Assembly: GCA_004552155.1 (NCBI GenBank)
Contig: SFPF01000114.1
Location: 1 to 17,110, forward strand
Direction: 5' to 3'
DNA: 17,110 bases
Source: Bacteroidales bacterium
GTDB lineage: Bacteria > Bacteroidota > Bacteroidia > Bacteroidales > Bacteroidaceae
Shown here: in pieces, positions 7,395 to 13,419 of the stretch
Layout of the letters: each line of letters opens with the position of its first letter
Position numbering within the stretch: position 1 is the first letter of the stretch
The notes under the pieces: generated by a model
What the model saw: the letters and a program-made list of their open reading frames with translations, nothing else
Told to the model about the DNA's origin: nothing
Database searches by the model: none
Made by a program: the position numbers and the translations under genes

Positions 7395-9486
7395 ATGAAC
7401 GTGATTACCAAAACCGTGTCTCTGCCCGATGGACGCACCATCAGCATCGAGACAGGCAAGCTTGCCAAACAAGCCGATGGAGCCGTTATGCTGCGCATGA
7501 ACAACACCATGCTCCTGGCCACTGTTTGCGGTGCAAAGGACGCAGTTCCCGGAACGGACTTCATGCCTTTGCAATGTGACTACAAAGAAAAGTATTCGGC
7601 CGCCGGCCGTTTCCCCGGCGGTTTCACTAAGCGTGAGGGCCGCGCCTCCGACTACGAAATCCTTACGTCGCGCCTCGTCGACCGCGCCCTGCGCCCCCTG
7701 TTCCCCTCCGACTATCATGCAGAAGTGTTCGTGAACATCACGCTCTTCTCGGCCGACGGCGTGGACATGCCCGATGCCCTCGCCGGACGGCGTGGACATG
7801 CCCGATGCCCTCGCCGGCTTCGCCGCCTCCGCCGCACTCGCCTGCTCCGACATTCCCTTTGAAGGACCTATCTCGGAGTGCCGCGTGGCTCGCATCGACG
7901 GCGAATATGTCATCAACCCCACCTTCGAGCAACTCGAAAAGGCCGACATGGACCTCATGGTCGGCGCAACGGAAGAAAACATCATGATGGTGGAAGGCGA
8001 AATGGACGAAGTGCCCGAAAGCGCACTCCTCGAAGCGCTCAAAGCCGCCCACGAGGCCATCAAGCCCATGTGCCGCCTGCAAAAGGAACTTTCCAAAGAA
8101 CTTGGCACCGACGTGAAGCGCGAATATTGCCACGAGGTGAACGATGAGGAACTGCGCCAGCAGGTGAAGGATACTTGCTATCAGCCTTGCTACGAAGTGA
8201 CGAAGCAGGGGCTTGAAAAGCACGCACGCATGGACGCTTTCGAGGCTATCCGCGAAAACTTCAAGGAAACCTATGCCGCCGCCCACGCTGACCTCACGCC
8301 CGAGGAACTCGAAGAGAAGAATGGTCTGATTGACAAATACTACCACGATGTAGAGAAGGACGCCATGCGCCGCTGCATTCTCGACGAAGGCATCCGCCTC
8401 GACGGCCGCAAGACCACGGACATCCGTCCCATCTGGTGCGAGGTTGATCCCCTGCCCGGCCCTCACGGTTCTTCTATCTTTACCCGCGGCGAAACGCAGA
8501 GCCTCTCTACCTGCACGCTCGGCACGAAACTCGACGAGAAGATGGTGGACGACGTGCTCGACAAGAGCTACATGCGCTTCCTCCTGCACTACAACTTCCC
8601 GCCCTTCTCCACCGGCGAGGCAAAGGCACAGCGCGGCGTTGGCCGCCGCGAAATCGGCCACGGACACCTCGCTTGGCGCGGCCTCAAGGGTCAGCTCCCC
8701 AAGGACTTCCCCTACACCGTGCGCATCGTGAGCGATATCCTCGAGTCCAACGGTTCCAGCTCTATGGCTACCGTCTGCGCCGGCACGCTCGCCCTCATGG
8801 ACGCCGGTGTGCCCATCAAGGCTCCCGTGAGCGGCATCGCCATGGGCTTGATTAAAAACCCCGGCGAAGACAAATACGCCGTGCTCTCCGATATCCTCGG
8901 CGATGAGGACCACCTCGGCGACATGGACTTCAAGACCACGGGTACGCTCAAAGGACTCACAGCCACGCAGATGGACATCAAGTGCGACGGTCTCTCTTAC
9001 GAAATTCTCGAAAAGGCACTTGCACAGGCCAAGGCCGGTCGCGAGCATATCCTCGGTGAGATGATGAAGACCATTTCCGAGCCGCGTGCCGACTATAAGC
9101 CCCACGTGCCCCGCATCGTCGCCTTCGAAATTCCCAAGGAGTTCATCGGCGCCGTTATTGGCCCGGGCGGCAAGATTATCCAGGGCATGCAGGAAGACAC
9201 CGGCGCAACCATCACCATCGACGAGGAAGACGGCGTGGGCAAGGTGCAGGTATCGGCTCCCAACAAAGAGAGCATCGATGCTGCCGTTGCCAAGATCCGT
9301 GCCATCGTGGCCATTCCCGAAGTGGGCGAGGTTTACGATGCAAAAGTTGTGAGCATCATGCCTTACGGCTGCTTCGTAGAGTTCATGCCGGGCAAGGAAG
9401 GTCTGCTCCACATCAGCGAAATCGCCTGGAAGCGCCTCGAAAACGTTGAGGAAGCCGGCATTCCCCGCCGCGAAGAACGTGAATAA
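7395..9486 (+). pseudogene. pnp: Polyribonucleotide nucleotidyltransferase (PNPase), disrupted by a 31-bp tandem duplication
   Basis: PNPase degrades RNA 3'-5' by phosphorolysis and processes RNA in the cytoplasm. The first frame (7395-7862) gives MNVITKTVSLPDGRTISIETG through the RNase PH-1 landmark FPGGFTKREGRASDYEILTSRLVDR (in two pieces), then loses the frame after DGVDMPDALAG. The second frame (7774-9486) resumes with FAASAALACSDIPFEGPISE. It carries the linker helices, RNase PH-2 (RGETQSLSTCTLGT; RGVGRREIGHGHLAWR; SDILESNGSSSMATVCAGTL), a KH domain with GPGG, and the start of an S1 domain (GEVYDAKVVSIMPYGCFVEF). Removing one 31-bp copy gives a single 686-residue protein, close to but a little below the usual ~700. 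The S1 domain also stops early (AGI-PRREERE). Either the gene is truly broken or the consensus is wrong; PNPase is widely conserved, so assembly error must be considered. Confidence 0.9.
7756..7817 (+). repeat. Exact 31-bp tandem duplication inside pnp
   Basis: Two identical 31-base units, 7756-7786 and 7787-7817, each run ACGGCGTGGACATG... to ...CTCGCCGG. 31 is not a multiple of three, so the second unit shifts the frame. Both units encode GVDMPDALAG in successive frames; a normal PNPase has this peptide once. Confidence 0.95.
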
Positions 9487-9499
9487 AATGTAAACGTTT

Positions 9500-9611
9500 T
9501 AGTAAACAAGTAAACGAGTCAACAAGTAAACAAGACAAGTTTCTCATGTAAAATATACTTAGCAAGACATCTCTGTCTCGTCTACTCGTATACTTGTAAA
9601 CTCGTCTACTA
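9500..9611. repeat. Dispersed intergenic inverted repeat of GTNNACRA units, copy 2
   Basis: Same layout as 1246-1349, but the left arm has four 8-mers instead of three: an extra TCAACAAG-type unit accounts for the full 8-base length difference (112 versus 104). Aside from this, the two copies align without gaps with roughly nine substitutions. The central hairpin is kept (AGACA-TCTC-TGTCT) although its loop changed. It lies 14 bases after the pnp stop. Confidence 0.85.
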
Positions 9612-9635
9612 ATAAACTAACAAATATCATCAATA

Positions 9636-9687
9636 AGAGGATGCGCCGCGAAGTCATGAGAGTTTCTGCGACACATCCTCTTTTTTT
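9636..9687 (+). terminator. Terminator-like hairpin in the upp leader (possible attenuator)
   Basis: AGAGGATG (9636-9643) pairs with CATCCTCT (9674-9681), with smaller pairings inside, and runs into seven T (9681-9687). The upp ATG is at 9700. No room for a promoter exists between the T-run and the start codon. So this is either the pnp terminator placed oddly close to upp, or a leader attenuator that must be read through for upp expression. Confidence 0.7.
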
Positions 9688-9699
9688 ACCCGATAAATC

Positions 9700-10353
9700 A
9701 TGAAAATCGTAGATTTGGGAGCAAGTAGCTCCGTGATTAACTGCTTCATGGCGCAGCTGCGCGATGTGAACACGCAGACCAACCGCACGCTCTTTCGCGG
9801 CAACCTGCGCCGCATCGCCCACGCCATGGCCTACGAGGTGAGTCGCATGCTCGACTATTCGGTCAAAAACATTCAGACACCCCTTGCCGTCAAGGAAGTG
9901 CCGACTTACGACGACCGCATCGTGGTGGGCACCGTGCTGCGTGCCGGCCTGGCGTTCCACGAGGGTTTCCTCGACGTGTTCGACGGTGCCGATGCCGCCT
10001 TCCTTTCCGCCTATCGCGAAGAGGGCAAGGCCGACGACATAAAGATACACATCGAATATATTGCCGCGCCGCATCTCGACGGCAGCACCTTCTTGCTCGT
10101 CGACCCCATGCTCGCCACGGGCGGCAGCCTTGAGTTGGCTTATCAGGCCTTCCTTTCCAAAGGCAAGCCTGCCAAGCTCCACATCTGCTGTGTCATAGCC
10201 TCCCGCCAGGGCATAGAGCGGTTGCAGCATGCCTTCCCCGGCGACGACGTTACCCTTTGGGTGGCCGCCATTGACCCCCAACTCAACGACCGCGCCTACA
10301 TCGTGCCCGGCCTTGGCGATGCCGGCGACCTCTCCTTCGGAGAGAAACAGTAG
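9700..10353 (+). CDS. upp: Uracil phosphoribosyltransferase
   Basis: 217 residues, near the usual 208-217 for UPRT. The enzyme joins uracil and PRPP to UMP in the cytoplasmic pyrimidine salvage pathway. The PRPP-binding loop reads LLVDPMLATGGSL (about 132-144). The uracil-binding C-terminal signature appears as AYIVPGLGDAGDLSFG near the end. The flexible loop region with VLRAGLAFHEGFL (about 80-92) is also as in the family. The N-terminal MKIVDLG is a normal start, and no Shine-Dalgarno is visible. The leader contains a hairpin with T-run ending 12 bases before the ATG, so regulated read-through is possible. It converges with recA at a shared terminator. Confidence 0.96.
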   Translation: MKIVDLGASSSVINCFMAQLRDVNTQTNRTLFRGNLRRIAHAMAYEVSRMLDYSVKNIQTPLAVKEVPTYDDRIVVGTVLRAGLAFHEGFLDVFDGADAAFLSAYREEGKADDIKIHIEYIAAPHLDGSTFLLVDPMLATGGSLELAYQAFLSKGKPAKLHICCVIASRQGIERLQHAFPGDDVTLWVAAIDPQLNDRAYIVPGLGDAGDLSFGEKQ

Positions 10354-10373
10354 GGGCGTTCTGCAAAACGCCC
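10354..10373 (+). other. Small perfect hairpin directly after the upp stop codon
   Basis: GGGCGTT (10354-10360) pairs with AACGCCC (10367-10373) around a 6-base loop, starting one base after the TAG stop. No T-run follows at once, though seven T occur at 10409-10415. It may protect the mRNA 3' end; this is inference. Confidence 0.5.
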
Positions 10374-10424
10374 GCCCGTATGCACGAAACGGTGCATTAT
10401 TAGAAACGTTTTTTTGCAACAATA

Positions 10425-10457
10425 AAACCCTCCTACACGATGTGTGCAGGAGGGTTT
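10425..10457. terminator. Two-sided intrinsic terminator between upp and recA
   Basis: AAACCCTCCT (10425-10434) pairs perfectly with AGGAGGGTTT (10448-10457), with an inner ACAC/GTGT pairing. On the minus strand the stem is followed by TTTTATT, so it best serves recA. On the plus strand it gives a short TTT and would also stop upp transcripts. Confidence 0.85.
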
Positions 10458-10501
10458 GCCGTTATATCAGTATTGTCTTTAATGCTTGACGCCGCGCTGT
10501 G

Positions 10502-11518
10502 CTAAGCATTCTCCTTTTGCAAGGCCTCGGCAATCTGATTTTCGATTTCCTCGCAAAGTTCGGGGTTGTCCTTGATGATTTTCTTCACGGCATCGCGACC
10601 CTGTCCGAGACGGCTCTCGCCGTAGCTGAACCATGAGCCGCTTTTCTTGATAATGCCGTATTGTACGCCGAGGTCTACCACTTCGCCCGCCTTCGAGATG
10701 CCTTCGCCGAAGGTGATTTCAAACTCAGCCTTGCGGAACGGAGGCGCCACCTTGTTCTTCACTACCTTCACGCGTACCTGGTTACCGATGGGGGTGTCGC
10801 CGTCCTTGAGCGTCGTGACGCGGCGAATGTCGAGGCGCACGCTCGAATAGAATTTCAAGGCGTTGCCGCCTGTGGTCGTTTCGGGGTTGCCAAACATCAC
10901 GCCGATCTTCTCGCGCAGCTGGTTGATGAAGATGCAGCAAGTGTTGGTCTTGCTGATTGTTGCGGTGAGTTTGCGCAGTGCCTGGCTCATCAAGCGGGCT
11001 TGCAGGCCCACGCGGTTGTCGCCCATGTCGCCTTCAATTTCCGCCTTAGGCGTGAGGGCTGCCACGGAGTCGACGATGAGGATGTCGATAGCGGATGAGC
11101 GGATAAGCTGGTCGGCGATTTCAAGTGCCTGTTCGCCGTTGTCGGGCTGCGAAATAATAAGTTCATTGACATTCACTCCGAGCTTTTCAGCATAGAAGCG
11201 GTCGAAAGCGTGCTCAGCGTCGATGAATGCGGCCACGCCCCCTGCCTTCTGTGCCTCAGCAATGGCATGGATGGCGAGGGTGGTCTTACCTGACGATTCG
11301 GGGCCGTAGATCTCGATGATGCGTCCGCGCGGATAGCCGCCCACGCCGAGCGCGGCGTTGAGGGCAAGGCTGCCCGTAGGGATAATGTCGACGTTCTCAA
11401 TGCCGATGTCGCCCATTTTCATTACTGAGCCCTTGCCAAAGTCTTTTTCGATTTTTGCCATGGCGGCCTGCAAGGCTTTGAGTTTCTCGGCTGCTGTAGG
11501 ATTCGTGTTTTCGTCCAT
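10502..11518 (-). CDS. recA: Recombinase RecA
   Basis: 338 residues, a normal length. RecA forms ATP-dependent filaments on single-stranded DNA for strand exchange and DNA-damage repair. Walker A is GPESSGKTT (72-80); Walker B lies in DILIVDSVAAL; the L2/DNA-contact region reads MFGNPETTTGGNALKFYSS. The N-terminal MDENTNPTAAEKLKALQAAM and the acidic-ended tail (CEEIENQIAEALQKENA) are complete. The start is preceded by an AT-rich leader (ATATATACATAT) only 42 bases after the bcp stop, so bcp and recA are probably co-transcribed. I recall this bcp-recA linkage described as a stress-response cluster in Bacteroides fragilis. I see no LexA-type box. Confidence 0.98.
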   Translation of the reverse strand: MDENTNPTAAEKLKALQAAMAKIEKDFGKGSVMKMGDIGIENVDIIPTGSLALNAALGVGGYPRGRIIEIYGPESSGKTTLAIHAIAEAQKAGGVAAFIDAEHAFDRFYAEKLGVNVNELIISQPDNGEQALEIADQLIRSSAIDILIVDSVAALTPKAEIEGDMGDNRVGLQARLMSQALRKLTATISKTNTCCIFINQLREKIGVMFGNPETTTGGNALKFYSSVRLDIRRVTTLKDGDTPIGNQVRVKVVKNKVAPPFRKAEFEITFGEGISKAGEVVDLGVQYGIIKKSGSWFSYGESRLGQGRDAVKKIIKDNPELCEEIENQIAEALQKENA

Positions 11519-11560
11519 ATATGTATATATTTAGTTGCTTGTTAGTTGATTTTTAGAGGG

Positions 11561-11980
11561 TTATCCCAAGATTTGCGCGGCGTGGTTTTTCGTGTCGATT
11601 TCCTTCGGCGCGAAGATGCGCTCGATGCGTCCGTCCTCGCCGATGAGGAACGTGGTCATCTTCTTTTCACCCCACACGCCGAAAGCGGCTACCCATTCCT
11701 TTTCGGTGTCTGCAATCAGATGGAAGGGCAGGTTTTGCTTGGCGATAAAGTTGCGGTGCGAGCGTTCGGAGTCAGTGCTTACGCCCAGCACTTCATATCC
11801 CCGTGCTTTCAGGGCTTCGTAGTTGTCGCGCAGGCTGCATGCCTCTGCCGTGCAGCCCGGAGTGCTGTCTTTGGGGTAGAAGTAGAGTGCGAGTTTTTTC
11901 CCCTTGAAGTCGCCGAGTTTCACCTCGTTGCCATTTTCATCGGTGCCCGAGAGGTTGGGCACAAAATCTCCAATGTTCAT
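11561..11980 (-). CDS. bcp: Thioredoxin-dependent peroxiredoxin, BCP/PrxQ type
   Basis: 139 residues from the ATG at 11980 (MNIGDFVPNLSGTDENG). An open extension of 20 codons upstream (to 12040) would read through the promoter region and is rejected. The active-site segment is YFYPKDSTPGCTAEACSLRD: Cys43 is the peroxidatic residue within PxxxTPGC, and Cys48 at the +5 spacing is the usual resolving partner of PrxQ/BCP. The family reduces H2O2 and organic peroxides in the cytoplasm with electrons from thioredoxin. Downstream landmarks FGVWGEKK and TTFLIGEDGRI are present. The C-terminus ends ...NHAAQILG, about ten residues shorter than typical. recA follows after 42 bases. Confidence 0.95.
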   Translation of the reverse strand: MNIGDFVPNLSGTDENGNEVKLGDFKGKKLALYFYPKDSTPGCTAEACSLRDNYEALKARGYEVLGVSTDSERSHRNFIAKQNLPFHLIADTEKEWVAAFGVWGEKKMTTFLIGEDGRIERIFAPKEIDTKNHAAQILG

Positions 11981-12027
11981 AATAATGTCTTTATGTAGGT
12001 TATCTTTTCCCGTTGATTTTCGAAAGG

Positions 12028-12035
12028 CAAACTTA
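12028..12035 (-). promoter_or_regulatory. Probable bcp-recA promoter, -7 element TAAGTTTG
   Basis: Read on the minus strand the bases are TAAGTTTG, a full TAnnTTTG match about 48 bases before the bcp ATG. No TTTG is seen at the -33 distance, so an activator or a weaker promoter is possible. Confidence 0.5.
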
Positions 12036-12129
12036 CGCAAAAATCTTCGGATAATGCCCTTTTCTCGTCAGAAACACATCGTCCCCCTCAAAAAATCGCC
12101 CCGCCCTGTTTGTTAAAAAAGTAAACGGC

Positions 12130-12154
12130 TGCGCCGCTCCCTGCGCAGAGCGTT
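12130..12154. other. GC-rich hairpin in the bcp-DUF805 gap
   Basis: CTGCGC pairs with GCGCAG around an 8-base loop within a GC-rich island in otherwise AT-rich DNA. No T-run follows. Role unknown. Confidence 0.35.
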
Positions 12155-12223
12155 GATTTAGCGTTTGCATTCATTAAGGCGATGCGGCGCGAAAGTTTAG
12201 GAATAATTAAGACAATAGAAATA

Positions 12224-12324
12224 TGCTCCGTGGAAATTTCTGCGAAAATCAAGTAGATTTTCACTTTAAAGCACCTCGGAAAAATTATAAAGGAGCAAAT
12301 TTCCACGCTCTTGCTTATAATTTT
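12224..12324. other. Structured non-coding element with loop-to-upstream complementarity
   Basis: AAAATTATAA (12281-12290) pairs perfectly with TTATAATTTT (12315-12324), and inside it GAGC pairs with GCTC. The loop AAATTTCCAC (12297-12306) is the exact reverse complement of GTGGAAATTT at 12230-12239. In addition TGCTCC (12224-12229) matches GGAGCA (12292-12297), and GAAAATC/GATTTTC (12244-12262) forms a hairpin between them. The A-B-A'-B' order permits a pseudoknot or two exclusive folds. The symmetry makes the active strand undecidable from sequence. Confidence 0.55.
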
Positions 12325-12329
12325 CAGGG

Positions 12330-12363
12330 TCATATAAGATAATTTTTGCGCTCATATAGGATA
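12330..12363. promoter_or_regulatory. Direct repeat TCATATARGATA, start-to-start spacing 22 bp
   Basis: Copies at 12330-12341 (TCATATAAGATA) and 12352-12363 (TCATATAGGATA) differ at one base. 22 bp is about two helical turns, so both would face the same side of DNA, as in tandem operator sites. They lie between the structured element and the hairpin at 12383. Confidence 0.45.
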
Positions 12364-12372
12364 GTAGGTCCT

Positions 12373-12412
12373 AAAAACGCAAAAAGAGGAAAAGCCTGCG
12401 CTCTTCCTCTTT
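12373..12412 (-). terminator. Terminator-like hairpin just downstream of an orphan minus promoter
   Basis: On the minus strand AAAGAGGAA pairs with TTCCTCTTT (plus 12383-12391 with 12404-12412), with AGC/GCT stacked inside. It is followed by TT-GCG-TTTTT (plus 12373-12382). It would end a transcript from the promoter at 12422-12453 after roughly 40-45 bases. Confidence 0.6.
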
Positions 12413-12421
12413 CTGCTGGTG

Positions 12422-12453
12422 CAAAGATATGCTTTTTGAGTCGATTCGCCAAA
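12422..12453 (-). promoter_or_regulatory. Orphan minus-strand promoter TTTG-N20-TATCTTTG
   Basis: Minus strand: -33 TTTG (plus 12450-12453), 20-base spacer, -7 TATCTTTG (plus 12422-12429). Both elements fit the Bacteroidota consensus exactly. No gene starts nearby on that strand; bcp is 440 bases away and has its own -7 match. It may drive a short RNA or a long, attenuated bcp leader. Confidence 0.6.
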
Positions 12454-12459
12454 ACGCGC

Positions 12460-12536
12460 TCGATTGTGCCACGGGCTGTCAAGGCGCGGCTGTGATGGGT
12501 TATGAGAGCCCGCTAACGTAGAGCCGTGCAAATCGA
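12460..12536. other. Long imperfect inverted repeat, possible structured RNA or protein site
   Basis: The 18-base arm at 12460-12477 (TCGATTGTGCCACGGGCT) matches the complement of the 15-base arm 12522-12536 (AGCCGTGCAAATCGA) if three single bases are bulged, giving 15 pairs. A further CGGGCT/AGCCCG pairing lies across the inner part. Seven T follow at 12552-12558. Neither coding nor a known RNA family to me. Confidence 0.4.
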
Positions 12537-12620
12537 TGGCATATTCTCATGTTTTTTTCAATAAAAAGCAACAATTCTGATTGATTTGCGATTAATTTCC
12601 CTAAAATTGGGGAGGGATAG

Positions 12621-12652
12621 TATGTTAATATTAATATTTATAATTATATTTG
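12621..12652 (+). promoter_or_regulatory. Probable promoter of the DUF805 gene
   Basis: -7 TATATTTG (12645-12652) fits TAnnTTTG. At a 20-base spacing lies TATG (12621-12624) in place of TTTG. The leader would be about 90 bases, AU-rich, without a Shine-Dalgarno, as is usual in this phylum. Confidence 0.6.
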
Positions 12653-12750
12653 CGGGGAATTAAGGGCAAATGCTGTGAAATGTTCGGCGTGTTGCCGTTT
12701 AGTTTATTTCTTAACCCAAATTATTTCTAACAATCTAAAAATTAATTCTT

Positions 12751-13119
12751 ATGTTGAAAGACATGTTTTCGTTCAACGGTCGCATGCGCCGTATTCACTA
12801 CTTTCTGTACGGTCTTGCCGGCGGCTTGATTTTCTCTGTGGCTTACCTGATTGTTGCTTTCGCATTTGGAGCCATGTTCGATTCTTTTGCAGTATCGCTT
12901 GTCTTGCTGATTCCCTGCTATATCGCGTATCTGTGGTTTACTTTAGCCATTGGGGTAAAGCGCCTGCACGACATCGATAAAAGCGGTTGGTATCTTCTTA
13001 TCCTGTTGATTCCTATTGTCAACTTTATTTGGGCATTGTATATGCTTTTCGCCGACGGTACGGTTGGTCCCAACCGATTTGGTGCAGACCCCAAGAACCG
13101 CGTTGGCGCAAATGCGTAA
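12751..13119 (+). CDS. DUF805 family inner-membrane protein
   Basis: 122 residues. The family hallmarks are present in order. An N-terminal FSFNGRMRRIHYFLYG (7-22) is the 'F.GR..R..ffw' entry motif. Three or four hydrophobic spans follow: about 24-44, 47-68, and 80-99. VKRLHDIDKSGWYLLILLIP (68-87) is the signature loop, and LFADGTVGPNRFGADP (98-113) is the C-terminal motif. The function of DUF805 proteins is not established; they are small inner-membrane proteins. The gene has its own promoter and leader and ends 106 bases before a strong terminator, so it is probably monocistronic. No truncation is seen. Confidence 0.93.
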   Translation: MLKDMFSFNGRMRRIHYFLYGLAGGLIFSVAYLIVAFAFGAMFDSFAVSLVLLIPCYIAYLWFTLAIGVKRLHDIDKSGWYLLILLIPIVNFIWALYMLFADGTVGPNRFGADPKNRVGANA

Positions 13120-13225
13120 AATGCCTATTCGATGGCGGTGTCATTGCAGCACCGCTGCTAAATTGTCGCTGCCGATTTCGTCAGCCAAATGTGCAAAGAG
13201 GGCTTGCTCGCTTTGCCATGGGATA

Positions 13226-13262
13226 AAAAAAGCACTTGCATGGAAATTGCAAGTGCTTTTTT
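13226..13262. terminator. Two-sided intrinsic terminator between the DUF805 gene and tRNA-Met
   Basis: AAAAAAGCACTTGCA pairs with TGCAAGTGCTTTTTT around a 7-base loop. The A-run before and T-run after (13257-13262) let it work for both strands. Confidence 0.92.
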
Positions 13263-13267
13263 GTTTG

Positions 13268-13341
13268 TGGACCAGCTAGGGCTTGAACCTAGGACCTCCA
13301 GATTATGAGTCTGTTGCTCTAACCAACTGAGCTACAAGTCC
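13268..13341 (-). tRNA. tRNA-Met, anticodon CAU
   Basis: The minus strand gives a full cloverleaf of 74 bases: acceptor GGACTTG/CTGGTCC (one T-T mismatch at the sixth pair), D-arm GCTC...GAGC, anticodon loop CTCATAA, variable AGGTC, and T-arm CTAGG-TTCAAGC-CCTAG, discriminator A. CCA is not encoded (CAA follows). The G1-C72 pair argues against the initiator type, so it is an elongator tRNA-Met. A CAU anticodon modified to lysidine for Ile cannot be excluded from this alone. Confidence 0.95.
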
Positions 13342-13371
13342 GAGAACGCAAGTGTGCGCCCGTATGTGCTG

Positions 13372-13402
13372 CAAAAGTACAACTTTTTTGCTTTGCTGCA
13401 AA
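13372..13402 (-). promoter_or_regulatory. Promoter of tRNA-Met, TTTG-N19-TACTTTTG
   Basis: Minus strand: TTTG (plus 13399-13402), 19-base spacer, TACTTTTG (plus 13372-13379), placed about 31 bases before the tRNA 5' end. It fits the Bacteroidota consensus and begins only 18 bases after the end of the fucosidase gene. Confidence 0.75.
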
Positions 13403-13419
13403 GAGTTTGGGGAGTTTTG

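Noticed and set aside
7738..9411. 557-codon open frame antisense to pnp
   Set aside because: Mirror frame produced by GC-rich codon third positions; the plus strand is clearly PNPase. The same holds for long antisense frames at 1328-2215, 1950-3068 and 3940-5205.
10502..11560. LexA/SOS box upstream of recA
   Set aside because: No palindromic SOS-box-like site is visible in the 42-base bcp-recA gap or before bcp.
11981..12040. 20-codon N-terminal extension of bcp
   Set aside because: It contains the probable -7 element and is not part of any PrxQ fold; MNIGDFVP is the usual start.
12088..12333. 81-codon open frame on the minus strand in the bcp-DUF805 gap
   Set aside because: It crosses the inverted repeats of the structured element, has no promoter at a fitting distance and no protein-like pattern.
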